The notes: generated by a model not told the origin, from the letters alone. A stretch of DNA of 64,000 nt from Achromobacter anxifer (GCF_903652925.1 NZ_CAHLAR010000004.1:124001-188000); one strand, 5' to 3'; positions 11,312 through 20,016 are shown, counted from the stretch's first letter. Translations and numbers: made by a program.

Positions 11312-11887
11312 TCAGGGTTTCAGATCGCGCAGCAGCTTGGCCAGTTCGGGCGCGGTCATCAGCGACACGCCCTGCGACTTGGCGTATTGCAACGCGTTGT
11401 CCGAGACTTCGCCCAGGGCGATGTAGATGGCTTCGCGCGCGCCGCGCTTTTCGCGCGCCGCCTGCAGTTCGCGCAGGGGCTCGACGCCCACGCGGGCGGC
11501 CTTCCAGCGCTTGGCGCTGACCAGGGCGACGTGGCCGTCCTTGCTCAGGGCGAAATCGGCGCCCGGCAGTTGCAGGCGCTGCACCTCGCAGCCATCGCGC
11601 TGGAAACCGGCCTCGACCGTCTTGGAGAACTCCGCCCAGGACATGCCCGCGGCGGCTTCGGCCACGGCCTGCACGCGCGTCTCCGAGGGCGCGCGCAACT
11701 GCTTGTAGGCGGCCATGATCGCGATGACCGCGAACGGCACCGCCGCGAACACGCCCATCGCGGCGTACTCCAGGGGCAGCGCGGCAAAGCCGCCCGCCGA
11801 CAGCAGCACGGCCACGCCGGCGCTCATCCACCACGGCGAGCGCAGCAGCACGGCGAAGATGGAGTTCTGGGACATCTTGAATTTCAT
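11312..11887 (-). CDS. Membrane-anchored Mrr-like restriction endonuclease-fold protein
   Basis: 191 residues: two N-terminal transmembrane helices (about 17-38 and 43-62) followed by an Mrr_cat/PD-(D/E)XK-like domain with GADFALSKDGH and SAKRWK providing the Asp and Lys positions of the fold. Related membrane-tethered proteins are annotated as restriction endonucleases without any methylase partner; none is present here. A nuclease for foreign or modified DNA at the membrane is possible but the catalytic set looks degenerate (Ser where Glu/Gln is common). Alternative start at 11875. Confidence 0.65.
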   Translation of the reverse strand: MKFKMSQNSIFAVLLRSPWWMSAGVAVLLSAGGFAALPLEYAAMGVFAAVPFAVIAIMAAYKQLRAPSETRVQAVAEAAAGMSWAEFSKTVEAGFQRDGCEVQRLQLPGADFALSKDGHVALVSAKRWKAARVGVEPLRELQAAREKRGAREAIYIALGEVSDNALQYAKSQGVSLMTAPELAKLLRDLKP

Positions 11888-11919
11888 GGCGGCTCGCGGC
11901 GAGTCTGGGAGTTAGGGCT

Positions 11920-12165
11920 TCAGGCGTCCGCGCCACCGGCGTCGGGGGCGCGCACGACGATGCGCACATCGCCGCAGGTGACGATCTGGCCGGCGCGGAT
12001 CTTGGCCGTCTTGCGGCTTTCGACCACGCCGCCCACGCTGACGTGGCCATCGGCCACGAGCATCTTGCCGGCGCCGCCGCTGTCGCACACGCCGGTGGCC
12101 TTGAGCAGCTGGTTGACTTCGATATAGGGGCTGCCTGCGGCCAGTGTGAACTCGATGATGGGCAT
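11920..12165 (-). CDS. S4-domain RNA-binding protein
   Basis: 81-residue single S4 domain (EVNQLLKATGVCDSGGAGKM, VSVGGVVESRKTAKIRAGQ), similar to the YbcJ-type small RNA-binding proteins. The Lys/Arg-rich face typical of S4 RNA contact is present. Lies 34 bases downstream of the DUF502 gene on the same strand. RNA target unknown. Confidence 0.85.
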   Translation of the reverse strand: MPIIEFTLAAGSPYIEVNQLLKATGVCDSGGAGKMLVADGHVSVGGVVESRKTAKIRAGQIVTCGDVRIVVRAPDAGGADA

Positions 12166-12198
12166 GTTGCGACTGTCAGAAAAGTTGGGGAAGGGCGC

Positions 12199-12864
12199 TC
12201 AGGCCTGGCCGCCGCTGTTGGCGCCGCCCTGGGCGTCGGCGGGCGGTTCGGCGGAGACGGGCGCGGCCGGACGGTTGGTGGGTTCGGCGCGGGCCATCCA
12301 GGCGATCAGGGACGAGCGCATGGCCTCCTCGACCGACATCTGGATCGGCTGGACCCATTCCTGGGGCACGAACACGGTATAGCCGCCGATCATGTAGCCC
12401 ATGGGCAGGTACACGGCGACGCGCTCGCCCGGGGTGAAGCCTTCAGGCAGGCCTTCCATGTTGCGCCGGGTGACCAGGCCCACCAGTTCCAGCTGCTGGC
12501 CGGGAATGCGCAGGATCACGACCTGCTGCGCGGTGTTCTTGGAACTGGGCGAGAAATAGTCCGCGAAGCTCTTCAGCGACGAATAGATGCTCTTGACCAC
12601 CGGCAGGTTGGTGAACGGCATTTCCAGCAGCACCAGCACGCGCTGCACGCGCTCCTTGGACACCAGGTAGCCGATGGCCAGGATGCCCAGGATGCCCAGC
12701 GCCAGGCCCATGCCGGGCACATAGAAGCCGCCGATGAAGGGGCGCAGGAAGGTCAGCGCGACGGCTTCGGTCCAGGCCAGGAAGATATAGAGCAGATAGA
12801 TCGTCAGGGCCAGCGGCAGGACGGTGATCAGTCCGCGGAAGAAGTATTTATAGAGACGGGTCAT
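12199..12864 (-). CDS. DUF502 membrane protein
   Basis: 221 residues, DUF502 family: two N-terminal membrane helices (about residues 6-30 and 50-75) and a soluble C-terminal domain with VAVYLPMGYMIGGYTVFVP. The start is placed at ATG 12864 (MTRLYKYFFRG), with ATG 12870 as close alternative; the longer open frame upstream has no ribosome site. The Pro/Ala/Gly-rich C-terminal tail of about 30 residues is probably disordered. Function unknown. Confidence 0.8.
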   Translation of the reverse strand: MTRLYKYFFRGLITVLPLALTIYLLYIFLAWTEAVALTFLRPFIGGFYVPGMGLALGILGILAIGYLVSKERVQRVLVLLEMPFTNLPVVKSIYSSLKSFADYFSPSSKNTAQQVVILRIPGQQLELVGLVTRRNMEGLPEGFTPGERVAVYLPMGYMIGGYTVFVPQEWVQPIQMSVEEAMRSSLIAWMARAEPTNRPAAPVSAEPPADAQGGANSGGQA

Positions 12865-12978
12865 GGACATGGGTAAATAAATTAGGGTCGGATTACGCGG
12901 CAGTGGCACGCGCCGAAGGGCCGCCAGCATAGCAGCCGGCGCGGAACCTGCCGGTAACAAACAGCATGCGGCGTGCCG

Positions 12979-13446
12979 TTAGCGGTCCACGGGCAGGTAG
13001 AGGGTCTCCTTGATTTCCTCCATGACCACGTAGCTGCGCGATTCGGCGGACGCGGGCAGGCGCTTGAGGATTTCGCCGAGGAGACGGCGGTACTCGTTCA
13101 TTTCAGTCAGGCGGGCCTTGACGAGGTAGTCGAAGTCGCCGGATACCAGGTGGCATTCCATGACTTCGGGCACGTAGAGCAGCTCTTTCTTGACCTTGTC
13201 GAAGACGTCGCCCGACTTGGCGGACAGCTTTATTTCCAGGAACACCAGCAGGTTCTTGCCCAGCGCGGCCGGATTGACGCGCGCATGGTAACCCGTGATG
13301 ACGCCTTCGCGCTCCATGCGCTTGACGCGGTCGGAGCAGGGGGTGGCCGACAGGCTGATCCGGTCGGCCAGTTCGGTCACCGAAATGCGGCCTTCCCGCT
13401 GCAGGATATCCAGGATTTTCAGGTCGATACGGTCTAGCTCGCGCAT
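12979..13446 (-). CDS. lrp: Lrp/AsnC-family regulator
   Basis: 155 residues: helix-turn-helix in residues 1-60 (ISVTELADRISLSATPCSDR) and an AsnC_trans_reg ligand/oligomerisation domain (LVFLEIKL, VMECHLVSGDFDYLVKARL). The long conserved ECHLVSGDFDYL and YVVMEE motifs place it with the true Lrp branch. Divergent from dadA with 135 bases between, which strongly suggests it controls D-amino-acid dehydrogenase in response to alanine or leucine (dadR-like role). Confidence 0.88.
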   Translation of the reverse strand: MRELDRIDLKILDILQREGRISVTELADRISLSATPCSDRVKRMEREGVITGYHARVNPAALGKNLLVFLEIKLSAKSGDVFDKVKKELLYVPEVMECHLVSGDFDYLVKARLTEMNEYRRLLGEILKRLPASAESRSYVVMEEIKETLYLPVDR

Positions 13447-13484
13447 TTCACTTTTGGCGATCGAAAAACAGGATGGGGCCGGGA

Positions 13485-13519
13485 AAAAGCACTGCCAAAG
13501 GAAAATCTTCAGTGCTTTT
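13485..13519. promoter_or_regulatory. Inverted repeat in the lrp-dadA control region
   Basis: Perfect 10-bp arms AAAAGCACTG (13485-13494) and CAGTGCTTTT (13510-13519) separated by 15 bases, midway between the divergent lrp and dadA start codons. Arm centres are 25 bp apart, between two and three helical turns, as expected for an Lrp-type dimer pair. The likely function is the operator for Lrp on both promoters. Confidence 0.6.
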
Positions 13520-13581
13520 CACTGCTGAGAGGCCCATAGACTACCGAAATTCCTGAACAAAACCAATCATCGGAAAGAATC

Positions 13582-14883
13582 ATGCACGTCATCGTCCTCG
13601 GCAGCGGCGTCATCGGCACCACCACCGCCTATTATCTGGCCCGTCAGGGCGCCAAGGTCACGGTGCTGGACCGCCAGCCCTCGGCGGCGCAGGAGACCAG
13701 CTATGCCAACGCCGGGCAGGTGTCGCCGGGCTATTCCACGCCCTGGGCCGCGCCCGGCATTCCGCTGAAGGCCATCAAGTGGCTGTTCCAGAAGCATGCG
13801 CCGCTGGCCATCCGCCTGGACGGCAGCCTGTTCCAGCTGAAATGGATGGCGGCCATGCTGGCCAACTGTTCGGCCGAACGCTACTCGGTGAACAAGGAGC
13901 GCATGCTGCGCCTGTCCGAGTACAGCCGCGACTGCCTGCGTGAACTGCGCCAGTCCGCCGGCATCCACTATGAAGAGCGCACCCGCGGCACGCTGCAGCT
14001 GTTCCGTACGGAAGCCCAGCTGGAAGCCGCCCGCCGCGACATCGCGGTGCTGGAAGAGGTGGGCGTGCCTTACGAACTGCTGGACCGCAATCGCCTGGTG
14101 ACGGCCGAGCCCGCCCTGGCGCGCTCGCTGCACAAGCTGACCGGCGGCCTGCGCCTGCCCAACGACGAAACCGGCGATTGCCAGCTGTTCACGACGCGTC
14201 TGGCCGAAATGGCCAAGGCCCTGGGCGTGGAGTTCCGTTTCGGCCAGACGGTGTCGGGTCTGAACACGGCCGGCGGCCAGATCACCGGCGTGCGCGTGGG
14301 CAATGAAGTCCTGACCGCCGACCGCTACGTCGCCGCCTTCGGCAGCTACACGCGCGACTTCCTCAAGCCGCTGGACCTGGACCTGCCGGTCTATCCGCTG
14401 AAGGGCTACTCGCTCACCATCCCCATGGCGGACGAGTCGGCCGCGCCGGTCTCGACCATTCTGGACGAGACCTACAAGATCGCCGTCACGCGCTTCGACC
14501 AGCGCATCCGCGTGGGCGGCATGGCCGAGATCGCGGGCTTCGACTTGCGCCTGAAGGAGGCCCGCCGCAAGACCCTGGAGTTGGTGGTCAACGACCTGTT
14601 CCCGGGCAGCGGCCACGTGGCCCAGGCCGAGTTCTGGACCGGCCTGCGTCCCATGACGCCGGACGGCACGCCCGTGGTCGGCGCCAGCCGCTACGGCAAT
14701 CTGTACCTGAACACGGGCCATGGCACGCTGGGCTGGACCATGGCTTGCGGCTCCGGCAAGCTGGTGGCCGATCTGGTCATGGGCCAGCGTCCCGCGATCC
14801 GCAGCGACGACCTGAGCCTGTCGCGCTACGACCGCAAGGCGGCGTCGAACCAGGCATTGGTGCTGGACGGCAAGAGCGCCTGA
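13582..14883 (+). CDS. dadA: D-amino acid dehydrogenase small subunit
   Basis: 433-residue FAD-dependent D-amino acid:quinone oxidoreductase that converts D-alanine and other D-amino acids to 2-oxoacids and ammonia. N-terminal dinucleotide motif [18 protein letters not shown], the DadA signature [19 protein letters not shown], and the C-terminal [14 protein letters not shown] and [11 protein letters not shown] flavin-contact motifs are all intact. Full family length. Divergent Lrp regulator supports the assignment; no alanine racemase (dadX) follows. Confidence 0.93.
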   Translation: MHVIVLGSGVIGTTTAYYLARQGAKVTVLDRQPSAAQETSYANAGQVSPGYSTPWAAPGIPLKAIKWLFQKHAPLAIRLDGSLFQLKWMAAMLANCSAERYSVNKERMLRLSEYSRDCLRELRQSAGIHYEERTRGTLQLFRTEAQLEAARRDIAVLEEVGVPYELLDRNRLVTAEPALARSLHKLTGGLRLPNDETGDCQLFTTRLAEMAKALGVEFRFGQTVSGLNTAGGQITGVRVGNEVLTADRYVAAFGSYTRDFLKPLDLDLPVYPLKGYSLTIPMADESAAPVSTILDETYKIAVTRFDQRIRVGGMAEIAGFDLRLKEARRKTLELVVNDLFPGSGHVAQAEFWTGLRPMTPDGTPVVGASRYGNLYLNTGHGTLGWTMACGSGKLVADLVMGQRPAIRSDDLSLSRYDRKAASNQALVLDGKSA

Positions 14884-14898
14884 TTGCGCTTGCGGCAA

Positions 14899-14932
14899 GC
14901 CGGCGGCAATTCTTCGGAATTCCGCAGCCGGC
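14899..14932 (+). terminator. UUCG-capped hairpin after dadA
   Basis: Inner stem CAATTC / GAATTC... closed by a TTCG tetraloop (14913-14916), with an outer GCCGGC/GCCGGC stem. No T-run follows, so termination efficiency is uncertain. Confidence 0.4.
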
Positions 14933-14962
14933 GCCGCGCATGGGCCATCTACAATGGCCCGC

Positions 14963-16090
14963 ATGACCCATTTCCTGCATACCGCCGACTGGCAGATCGG
15001 CCGACAATACGGCCAGTTTGAAACCGACGACGCCGCCATGCTGGCCGAGGCCCGCTTCGACGTCGTGGCGCGCATCGCCGCGCTGGCGGCCGAGCGCGCC
15101 GTGGACGCGGTGCTGGTGGCGGGCGACGTGTTCGATACGCAAGGCGTGTCGGATCGCACGATACGCCGCCTGTTCGCCGCCATGGCGGGTTACGCCGGTC
15201 CCTGGGTCATGATCGCCGGCAACCATGACGCGGCGCTTGCCGACAGCGTCTGGAGCCGCGCAATGCAGCTGGGCTGCATCCCGTCCAACGTGCACGTGCC
15301 GCTGCGCACGGAAGTCGTCGACCTGGCCGCGATCAACCTGGCCGTGCTGGCCGCGCCGCTGACGCAGCGCCATACCTATGACGACGTGACCCAGGCCTTC
15401 GACGCGCTGGAGACAGAGCCCGGCCGCATCCGCGTGGGCCTGGCGCACGGCAGCGTGGCGGGCAGGCTGCCCGACACCATAGACGCCACCAACCCCATCG
15501 CCGCGGACCGCGCGGCGCGCGCCCGGCTGGACTATCTGGCCTTGGGTGACTGGCATGGCTGCCTGTCCGTCGACGAGCGCACCTGGTATGCCGGCACGCC
15601 GGAGCAGGACCGTTTCCGCGGCAACGAGCCCGGCTATGCGCTGCATGTGCGGATCGCCGCGCCGGGCGCCGCGCCCGCCGTCGAGCGGCTGGCCACCGGC
15701 AAGTACCGCTGGTCGGCCTGGTCGGAAACGCTGAGCCTGCCCACGGACGCGCAGGCCCTGGCCGAGCGCATGGCGCAGCTGCGCGCCGAGGATGTTCTGC
15801 GGCTGGACGTGCAGGGGCACGTCAACATGGAAACCTGGGAATCGCTGCAACGCGCGGTGGATCAGGCGGCGGCCCAGGTGCGGGCGCTGCTGCCGGACCT
15901 GTCCGGCCTGTTGCTGGAGCCGGATGAAGCCGACCTGGCCGAGTTGCGCGCCAGCGGCTACGTGGGCGAGGTCGCGGCCCAGTTGCAGGCCCTGCAAGCG
16001 GATCCGGAGCAGGCCGCGGTCGCGGGCGAGGCCTTGCGGCTGTTGCTGCGGTTCCAGCGCGAAAGCGCCGCGCCGGGAGCCGCCAAATGA
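14963..16090 (+). CDS. SbcD-like DNA repair exonuclease (metallophosphoesterase)
   Basis: 375-residue calcineurin-type phosphoesterase of the SbcD/Mre11/YhaO group. Metal motifs: HTADWQIGR (note Gln where many family members have His), AGDVFDT, AGNHD, LAHGS and LGDWHG. The next gene, overlapping by 4 bases, encodes the ATPase partner. I prefer ATG 14963 over 14954 because TACAAT (14950-14955) looks like the -10 box and would overlap the longer start. Likely nuclease subunit of a two-subunit end-processing complex acting on double-strand ends or hairpins. Confidence 0.85.
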   Translation: MTHFLHTADWQIGRQYGQFETDDAAMLAEARFDVVARIAALAAERAVDAVLVAGDVFDTQGVSDRTIRRLFAAMAGYAGPWVMIAGNHDAALADSVWSRAMQLGCIPSNVHVPLRTEVVDLAAINLAVLAAPLTQRHTYDDVTQAFDALETEPGRIRVGLAHGSVAGRLPDTIDATNPIAADRAARARLDYLALGDWHGCLSVDERTWYAGTPEQDRFRGNEPGYALHVRIAAPGAAPAVERLATGKYRWSAWSETLSLPTDAQALAERMAQLRAEDVLRLDVQGHVNMETWESLQRAVDQAAAQVRALLPDLSGLLLEPDEADLAELRASGYVGEVAAQLQALQADPEQAAVAGEALRLLLRFQRESAAPGAAK

Positions 16091-18711
16091 AGCTCACGCG
16101 CATCGCCCTGGAAGAATTCCGCAAGTTCCGCCAGCCCATGGCGCTGGAGGGGCTGGAGGATGGCCTGAACCTGTTCGTGGGGCCGAACGAAGCCGGCAAG
16201 AGCACGGTGGCCGCGGCCATCCGCTCCGCCTTTCTCGAACGCTACAGCACCAGCAAGGTCGCCGATCTTGCGCCGCACGGCGAGTCCGGCGCGCGGCCCA
16301 GCGTCGAACTGGAATTCGAGCACGCGGGGCACAGCTATGTGCTGAAGAAGCAATTCCTGTCGCGCGCCCGCTGCGAGCTGCTGATCGACGGAGGCGCGCA
16401 GCGCCTGGACGGCGAGGAGGCCGAGAACGCGTTGGCCGCGCTGCTGGGTTTCGAGCTGGCGGGGCGGGGGCAGAGCAAGCCGGACCTGGCCGGCATCCCC
16501 GGCCTGTTGTGGATACAGCAGGGCGATGGCCACAATCTGCAGGAAGCTGCGGGTTACGCGGGCGCGCATTTGCGCGATGCGCTGACGCAGCTGTCCGGCG
16601 AGCTCGCTTCCGGCGATGGCGACCGCCTTTACGATCGCGTGGCTGGGGAGCGCGGCGCGTTGCTGGATGCGCGCAACGGCCGTCCCAAGGGCGCCTACAA
16701 GGAAGCCGAGGATGCGCTGGCGCGCGCCGTGGCCGAGCGCGATGAATGCGCGCAAGCCATGGCGCAGTTGAACGCTGACGTGGACCGGCTGGCCGAGTTG
16801 CGCCGCGACCACGAGCGCGCCCAGGCCGAGCAGCCCTGGAAGGACTTCGAGGCCAAGGCGGGGGAGGCGCGCTCGCGCCTGGCGGCCCTGGCCAAGGAGC
16901 GTGAAGCATACGAAGGCCTGAGCCGCGAACAGGCGCAGGCCGCGCAGACCCTGGCGCTGTTGCAGGACCAGGTCCGGCGCGACCAGCAGGATGAGGTGGA
17001 ACTCCAGGCCCTGGTCAGCGAGGCCCGCGCCGCGCGCGCCCGGGTGGAAGAAGCGCGCGAGCCGCTGGCGCGCGCACAACAGCAGCGCCAGTCGCACGCC
17101 GCCGCGGTGGAAGCCGCGCGCCGGCGCGTCGCCTCGGTGCAGGCGGCGGCCGACCGGCGCGATGTGGAGCATCAGCTGGGCCAGTTGGGCGCCGAGATCG
17201 AACGCCTGGACGGCGCTTTGAAGGAAGTCACGACGCTGATCGAGCAGGGCTCCACGCTGAAGGCGGAGGCCCTGCGCATCGAAATCGCAGACAGCGACAT
17301 CGATGCGCTGCGCAAGGCCGAGCGCGAACTGGCCAAGCTGCAATTGCAGCAGCAGGCCGTCGCCACCCGCCTGTCGTATCAGCTGGAAGCCGGCGGCCAG
17401 GCGCGCCTGGACGGCCGCATGCTGAGCGGCGCGGACGAAGTCCTGCTGACGGCGGCGGCCGAGCTGGATCTGCCAGGCGTCGGACGTTTTCGCATCGAGC
17501 CGGGTGGCAAGGACCTGCCGGCGCTGGAACGCGAAGTCGGCGCGGCCCTGGCGGCCAGCGCGGCCTTGCTCAAGCGCGTGGGCAGCGCGACGCTGGCGGA
17601 GGCCGAACAGCGCCACGCGCGCCACGTCGCCTTGCTGCGCGAGCTGGACGGCATGCGCAAGACGCTGGGCATCCATGCGCCCAAGGGCGTGGACGTCTTG
17701 CGCGGCCAGCGCGACGACGCGCTGGCGCGCCGCGTTCAATTACAGGCGCGCCTGGACAAGCTGCCGGCCGCGCCCGATGCGGAGGACGGCGACCTGCCTG
17801 CGGCGCAGCAGGCGCTGCGCGAAGCCGAGGCCGTCGCAGCCCAGGCCGACACCACGCTGGCCGCAGCCCAGCGCGCCATGGATGCCGACAGCGCCCGCGC
17901 CCAGCTGCTCGAAAACCAGGCCGCCGCCCGCAGCGCCGATCAGCAATCTGCCGAGCGGGGCGCGCAACGCCAGGCGCGCGCCGGCCGTCTGGCCGAGGCG
18001 CGCAGCAGCCATGACGAACTGGAGCGCCGCGTGCGCGAGGCGCAGGCCGCATTGGCCGGGCATCGCCCCGAACTCGTGGAACAGGATGTGCAGCGCTACG
18101 AGAAGTCCGCCGCCATTGAACGCGAGGCGCAACACAAGCGCCACGGTGAGATCCTGCAGTTGCAAGGCAAGCTCGACCAGGCCGGTGCGCAGGGCCTGGG
18201 CGAACGCCTGTCGGAGGCCGCAGCCGCCTGCGAACGCCTGGAACGGCGCCGCGCCGACTTCGCCCGCCGGGCCGACGCGCTGGAGTTGCTGCTCAAGCTG
18301 CTGACCGACAAGAGGACCGCCGCCACGCAACGCTTGCAAGCGCCGCTGGCGCGCCGCCTGAACCACTATCTGGCGCTGCTGTTCCCCGAGGCCGACCTGC
18401 GCTTGGACGAAACCTTGCTACCCATGGCGCTGCGCCGCGGCGCGGGCGAGGATCTGCTGTCCGCGCTCAGCTTCGGCACGCGTGAACAGCTGGGCATTCT
18501 GGCGCGCTTCGCTTACGCGGACCTGCTACGCGAAGCGGGGCGGCCCACGCTGCTGCTGCTCGACGATGCGCTGGTCCATACGGACGACGCGCGGCGCGAC
18601 TTCATGAAGCGCGCGCTGTTCGACGCCGCGACGCGGCATCAGATCCTGATGTTCACCTGCCACGGCGAAGCGTGGCGCGACATGGGCGTGGAGCAGCGGC
18701 GCATCGCTTGA
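16087..18711 (+). CDS. SbcC/RecF-like AAA ATPase with long coiled coil
   Basis: 874 residues. Walker A GPNEAGKST lies at residues 33-41, and the C-terminal Walker B region TLLLLDDALVHTDD near residue 825 completes an ABC-type head. Between them are several hundred residues of Ala/Arg/Glu/Leu-rich coiled coil, typical of SMC-like SbcC/Rad50/YhaN proteins. ATGA overlap with the nuclease gene implies translational coupling and a 1:1 complex. No Cys-x-x-Cys zinc hook is evident in the middle, unlike Rad50/SbcC, so dimerisation must differ (YhaN type). Confidence 0.85.
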   Translation: MKLTRIALEEFRKFRQPMALEGLEDGLNLFVGPNEAGKSTVAAAIRSAFLERYSTSKVADLAPHGESGARPSVELEFEHAGHSYVLKKQFLSRARCELLIDGGAQRLDGEEAENALAALLGFELAGRGQSKPDLAGIPGLLWIQQGDGHNLQEAAGYAGAHLRDALTQLSGELASGDGDRLYDRVAGERGALLDARNGRPKGAYKEAEDALARAVAERDECAQAMAQLNADVDRLAELRRDHERAQAEQPWKDFEAKAGEARSRLAALAKEREAYEGLSREQAQAAQTLALLQDQVRRDQQDEVELQALVSEARAARARVEEAREPLARAQQQRQSHAAAVEAARRRVASVQAAADRRDVEHQLGQLGAEIERLDGALKEVTTLIEQGSTLKAEALRIEIADSDIDALRKAERELAKLQLQQQAVATRLSYQLEAGGQARLDGRMLSGADEVLLTAAAELDLPGVGRFRIEPGGKDLPALEREVGAALAASAALLKRVGSATLAEAEQRHARHVALLRELDGMRKTLGIHAPKGVDVLRGQRDDALARRVQLQARLDKLPAAPDAEDGDLPAAQQALREAEAVAAQADTTLAAAQRAMDADSARAQLLENQAAARSADQQSAERGAQRQARAGRLAEARSSHDELERRVREAQAALAGHRPELVEQDVQRYEKSAAIEREAQHKRHGEILQLQGKLDQAGAQGLGERLSEAAAACERLERRRADFARRADALELLLKLLTDKRTAATQRLQAPLARRLNHYLALLFPEADLRLDETLLPMALRRGAGEDLLSALSFGTREQLGILARFAYADLLREAGRPTLLLLDDALVHTDDARRDFMKRALFDAATRHQILMFTCHGEAWRDMGVEQRRIA

Positions 18712-18736
18712 CCGCGCGGGGCTCAGCCGGTAGGCT
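18708..18736 (+). promoter_or_regulatory. Candidate promoter of the Val-rich ORF/DMT transporter unit
   Basis: TTGACC (18708-18713), a 17-base spacer, and TAGGCT (18731-18736); the -35 is a near-consensus hexamer, the -10 matches at 3 of 6 positions. The ATG of the small ORF lies 7 bases after the -10, where transcription would start. The -35 overlaps the stop codon of the ATPase gene. Confidence 0.4.
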
Positions 18737-18743
18737 ACGCCCC

Positions 18744-18941
18744 ATGCCTGACCACACGCTCCTCGCCGATTTCGCCCGTGCTGCTCCCGCAGCCGGCGCG
18801 CGTGCGCGTGCGCTGTCCGGGCATTCCGCAGTTTCCCCTGGTTTTTCTCCTGTCGTTTCCACGGTGGTATCGCCGCCGGTCTCGCCGCCTTGCGGCGTGG
18901 TCTCGGGCGCTTACCCGCCTGTAGCGGCCGTCGTCGGCTGA
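18744..18941 (+). CDS. Val/Pro/Ser-rich small ORF, candidate leader peptide
   Basis: 65 codons. The second half is dominated by Val, Ser and Pro: eleven Val codons in the last 39 positions, with VVSTVVSPPVSPPCGVVSG as the core. It precedes a DMT-type exporter by 141 bases, has no Shine-Dalgarno, and its ATG is at the predicted transcription start. The following gap holds three GTCCGC elements and one complementary GCGGAC. These features suggest a regulatory leader peptide sensing charged tRNA-Val (or Pro-induced stalling), but no homolog is known to me and it may be chance open frame. Confidence 0.35.
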   Translation: MPDHTLLADFARAAPAAGARARALSGHSAVSPGFSPVVSTVVSPPVSPPCGVVSGAYPPVAAVVG

Positions 18942-19026
18942 CGCCGTCCGCACCGCGACTCCAGTCCCTTTCCAAGCAGGTCCGCCAGACGTTGTGACGC
19001 TTGCCGCGTCCGTCATGCGCATTTGC

Positions 19027-19042
19027 GTCCGCACGCGCGGAC
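19027..19042 (+). promoter_or_regulatory. Hairpin with competing pairing partners upstream of the DMT transporter
   Basis: Perfect 6-bp stem GTCCGC-ACGC-GCGGAC. The GTCCGC strand also occurs at 18946-18951 and 18980-18985, so the single GCGGAC could pair with any of three partners depending on ribosome position on the upstream small ORF. No terminator T-run is present. The switching role is inferred. Confidence 0.35.
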
Positions 19043-19082
19043 GGGGACGGAGCCTGTTATTACCTCGACAGGTAGAAACCTC

Positions 19083-19958
19083 ATGTCTTTCGATAGAACC
19101 GCGTGGACCTCCTACGGCTCCACTTCCTTGTTCGTGCTGCTGTGGAGCGGCGGCGCGATTTTCGCCAAATGGGGGCTGTCCCACGCCTCCGCCTTCGGCT
19201 TCCTGCTGTTGCGTTTCATCCTGGCCCTGGCCGTGCTGCTGCTCATCTGCGCGTGGCGGCGGCGCTGGCTGCCTGAGCCCGGCACGCGCGCCATGGTGGC
19301 GGGCACAGGCCTGCTGCTGATCGGCGGCTACTCCATCTGCTATCTGCTGGCGCTGGATCACGGCATCACGCCGGGAGTCCTGGCCACGCTGCTGGGCGCG
19401 CAGCCCATCCTCACGCTGGCCTTGATGGAACGGCGCTATTCGCCGGCGCGCCTGGCCGGGCTGTTCCTTGCCTTGTGCGGGTTGGTTATGGTGGTCTACC
19501 AGAGCATCGGCATGGCGCGCTTTTCCGCAGCCGGCATGGTGTACGCGCTGGGCGCGCTGGCCAGCATGACGGCGGGCGCCATCCTGCAAAAGCGCGTGCG
19601 CCAGGCACCCATGGACGTGATGCCGCTGCAGTACGTCGTCAGCCTGGCGCTGTGCCTGCTGTTCGTGCCGTCCCAGCCCATCCGGGTGGAATGGGTCGCG
19701 GGCTTCATCCTGCCGCTGCTGTGGATGGGCCTGGTGATCTCTGTCGGCGCGACCCTGCTGTTCTACCGCATGATCCAGGCCGGCAATCTGGTCAACGTCA
19801 CCAGCCTGTTCTACCTGGTTCCGGCCGGCACGGCGGCTCTGGACTACCTGATCCTGGGCAACCGGCTGTCCGCCCTGAGCGTGGGCGGAATGGGGGCGAT
19901 TCTGCTGGGGTTGATGCTGGTGCTGCGCAGTCCGGCGCCGGCGGCGAGCCGGGCATAG
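19083..19958 (+). CDS. DMT-superfamily EamA transporter
   Basis: 291-residue inner-membrane protein with ten predicted helices in two EamA repeats (residues about 5-140 and 150-285). Members of this family export amino acids or other metabolites (RhtA, YdcZ and relatives), or import in rare cases. ATG 19083 lies within a long open frame; the upstream in-frame extension is hydrophilic and lacks the first helix, so the shorter form is chosen. Substrate unknown; a Val-rich ORF upstream hints at branched-chain amino acids, as inference only. Confidence 0.82.
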   Translation: MSFDRTAWTSYGSTSLFVLLWSGGAIFAKWGLSHASAFGFLLLRFILALAVLLLICAWRRRWLPEPGTRAMVAGTGLLLIGGYSICYLLALDHGITPGVLATLLGAQPILTLALMERRYSPARLAGLFLALCGLVMVVYQSIGMARFSAAGMVYALGALASMTAGAILQKRVRQAPMDVMPLQYVVSLALCLLFVPSQPIRVEWVAGFILPLLWMGLVISVGATLLFYRMIQAGNLVNVTSLFYLVPAGTAALDYLILGNRLSALSVGGMGAILLGLMLVLRSPAPAASRA

Positions 19959-19986
19959 CCAGGGCAGCGCCCGCTTGATGGGGTGG

Positions 19987-20016
19987 CCCGTGAACGAGCT
20001 TGAGCTCGTTCACGGG
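19987..20016 (+). terminator. Perfect 13-14 bp hairpin after the transporter gene
   Basis: CCCGTGAACGAGC / GCTCGTTCACGGG with a 4-base TTGA loop, 28 bases after the EamA stop. There is no adjacent T-run, only TTTT 18 bases on, so it may be a terminator that needs Rho or an mRNA 3'-end stabiliser. Confidence 0.55.
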
